The translations under genes were made by a program, and so were the position numbers. From assembly GCA_024681565.1 (NCBI GenBank), contig JAILAO010000091.1, forward strand, positions 1 to 13,767: 13,767 nucleotides of DNA, read 5' to 3'. Below the pieces are notes generated by a model. It was not told the origin of the DNA. It searched no databases and was given only the letters and a program-made list of their open reading frames with translations. Shown in pieces: positions 12,472 through 13,767 of this stretch; position 1 is the first letter of the stretch, and the number at the start of each line of letters is the position of its first letter. The stretch comes from Bacteroidales bacterium (GTDB lineage Bacteria; Bacteroidota; Bacteroidia; Bacteroidales; UBA932).

Positions 12472-13599
12472 ATGAAAAAGATCCTTTCACTTTCCTTCTT
12501 CCTGCTCTGCAGCATCGTCCTGCTGGCCCAGCGGCCTGCAAACTATGTTTTCAAGGGAAGCGTTTCCGGCCTCCCCGGCTACGCCCCCGTCACCTGCACG
12601 ATCAACAGTACCTCCGGTGATCTGACCATCACTTCCAAAGGCAACGGCATCAATTTCGACGGCTTCACCTGGAAAGGCAAGCTGCCCGCCGTCGTCAACC
12701 AGGACATCACCTCCCCCGGCGCCGTATGGACAGGCCAGCTCACCTCCTGGACCGACATCACCTACAGGGTGGAACAAAATCGCACCAAACGGGAGGAAAG
12801 GCTCACCAGCACCACGCGCAACAAGATCAACACCGCTCCCTTCCAGGGAATGACCTATGACGGCAAGAGCGTCAAGCTGGAGATCCGCGTCCCGTACCTG
12901 CTCAAGAGCGTGAACGATGTCGTCGGCATTCCCTTCACCGTCACGCTGGACCTCACAGGCAAGCAGACCGGCGAGACCCATACCCAGCGCTCTTCCGGCA
13001 ATGATTCCGGCGGCTTGCGCATGCCCACGGGCAATACGGACATCAGCGACGTCAACTACGGGAACGGCATCACGGTCGGCATCGTCGGCGGCGGTGGCGG
13101 TGGCTCAAGTGCGTCCGCCGCGCGCGCTTCCGTAGGCGGCGTTTCCTTCGCCCTGGCACCCGGCTATACTTCCAAGGCCCGGCAGAACCTGGGCGGCGGA
13201 CAGAGCATGCAGATCAACCGCCCGAATTCGAACGACCAGCTCTACCTGGAAGTCCAGAAACAGGGCCTGTCCAACGTCCGCAACCTCAGTTCCGACCAGG
13301 TGGGCGACCTGCTCTACACCCGGGTGCAGTATCTGAACACCGTGATGCCGGGCGTGCGGATGAACGGGGAGCCGAAGATCTACTACGACGACAATTCGGA
13401 CGGATACTACCATCCCCACGCCTATTCCTACGCCAAGGGCAGGGATGACCGGGGCAGGAACGTCGATATCTATACCGAAGCCACGCTGATCAACAAGAAC
13501 ACCATCACCGCCGGCTGCGTCATCGCGGCCGACAAGAAAGAATTCGAAGCGCTCACCGACATCTATGTCGATGCCGTCAACGCCGCCGCCGGGAAATAG
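12472..13599 (+). CDS. Exported two-domain beta-rich protein with Gly-rich hinge
   Basis: This is a 375-residue exported protein. Residues 1-20 are a signal peptide ending LLAQ; no lipobox cysteine is present, so it is probably soluble in the periplasm. The first domain (22-195) is beta-rich with many Thr, Ser and Asn residues. A hinge with six consecutive glycines (about 203-213, VGIVGGGGGGSS) separates it from a second domain (222-375). That domain runs GGVSFALAPGY (222-232), LYLEVQKQGL, a Tyr/His-rich segment (304-320) and TAGCVIAADKKEFEALTDIYVDAV (346-369). This layout, strand-rich start, late paired strands and final amphipathic helix, recalls PsbP/MOG1-like (DUF1795-type) lipoproteins; the match is by pattern only. 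It starts 24 bases after the second giant gene and ends 2 bases before the next, so it belongs to the operon. Its function is not known. Confidence 0.8.
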   Translation: MKKILSLSFFLLCSIVLLAQRPANYVFKGSVSGLPGYAPVTCTINSTSGDLTITSKGNGINFDGFTWKGKLPAVVNQDITSPGAVWTGQLTSWTDITYRVEQNRTKREERLTSTTRNKINTAPFQGMTYDGKSVKLEIRVPYLLKSVNDVVGIPFTVTLDLTGKQTGETHTQRSSGNDSGGLRMPTGNTDISDVNYGNGITVGIVGGGGGGSSASAARASVGGVSFALAPGYTSKARQNLGGGQSMQINRPNSNDQLYLEVQKQGLSNVRNLSSDQVGDLLYTRVQYLNTVMPGVRMNGEPKIYYDDNSDGYYHPHAYSYAKGRDDRGRNVDIYTEATLINKNTITAGCVIAADKKEFEALTDIYVDAVNAAAGK

Positions 13600-13601
13600 C
13601 C

Positions 13602-13767
13602 ATGAGAAAGTTCCTGATCCTCACCGCGCTGGCCCTGTGCCTGCCCACGGCCCTCCCCTCCCTCGCCCAGATCAAGCCGGGAGGCAAATGGGTCATGCAC
13701 GATGTGAAAATCATCAACAAGTCCAGCAATCCGAATTACACCTACACCCCCACATCGGTCTCGTACA
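13602..13767 (+). CDS. Exported protein, 5' part only (cut by the window end)
   Basis: ATG 13602 opens a reading frame that stays open to the last base; 55 codons are visible. MRKFLILTALALCLPTALPS is the start of a signal peptide, with a likely cut after SLA before Gln. The mature part begins IKPGGKWVMHDVKII and is Asn/Thr/Tyr-rich. It starts 2 bases after the previous stop, so the two are probably translationally coupled, and the operon continues beyond the window. Too little is present to assign a family. Confidence 0.75.
   Translation, partial: MRKFLILTALALCLPTALPSLAQIKPGGKWVMHDVKIINKSSNPNYTYTPTSVSY

Noticed and set aside
12472..12540. Lipoprotein signal for the exported protein
   Set aside because: The only cysteine in the leader (LLCSIVLLAQ) lies inside the hydrophobic core, and the sequence after it continues the core, so it is not a lipobox.

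Overview
The window looks like a high-GC member of the Bacteroidota, probably Bacteroidales. Two intergenic regions carry the TAnnTTTG -7 promoter element typical of that phylum (118-125 and 1055-1062), leaders are short and A-rich rather than strongly Shine-Dalgarno, and coding DNA favours G/C in third positions. All ten genes lie on the + strand. This placement is inferred from style alone.

Left part (1-2128): two ordinary, independently transcribed genes. The first (146-1027) is an exported protein of the galactose-mutarotase-like DUF4380 type. The second (1067-2074) is a PanE/ApbA-type ketopantoate reductase. A hairpin precedes each promoter or overlaps it, and a clear intrinsic terminator (2104-2128) closes the reductase unit.

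Right part (2158-13767, running off the window): a tightly spaced run of eight co-directional genes, with gaps of 1 to 32 bases, that reads as one operon of unknown function. It holds (a) four small proteins: three start with nearly the same four-cysteine zinc ribbon followed by Pro/Gln/Tyr-rich linkers and membrane segments, and the fourth is a paralogue of the first without the ribbon; (b) two giant colinear paralogues of 1331 and 1294 residues, each with a signal peptide, a ~220-residue ectodomain, one membrane segment, a charged linker and a ~1000-residue C-terminal part that the positive-inside rule puts in the cytoplasm; (c) a two-domain exported protein and the start of a further exported protein. 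No transposase, integrase, phage, CRISPR or RNA gene was seen.

How they may work together (inference): the zinc-ribbon proteins and the large C-terminal regions are all predicted to face the cytoplasm, while the ectodomains and the last two proteins face the periplasm. The operon may therefore build an inner-membrane-spanning complex. The best candidate for a catalytic or ligand site is a GxDxDxT motif shared by both giant proteins. I recognise no named system here, so the operon is the main candidate for something undescribed.
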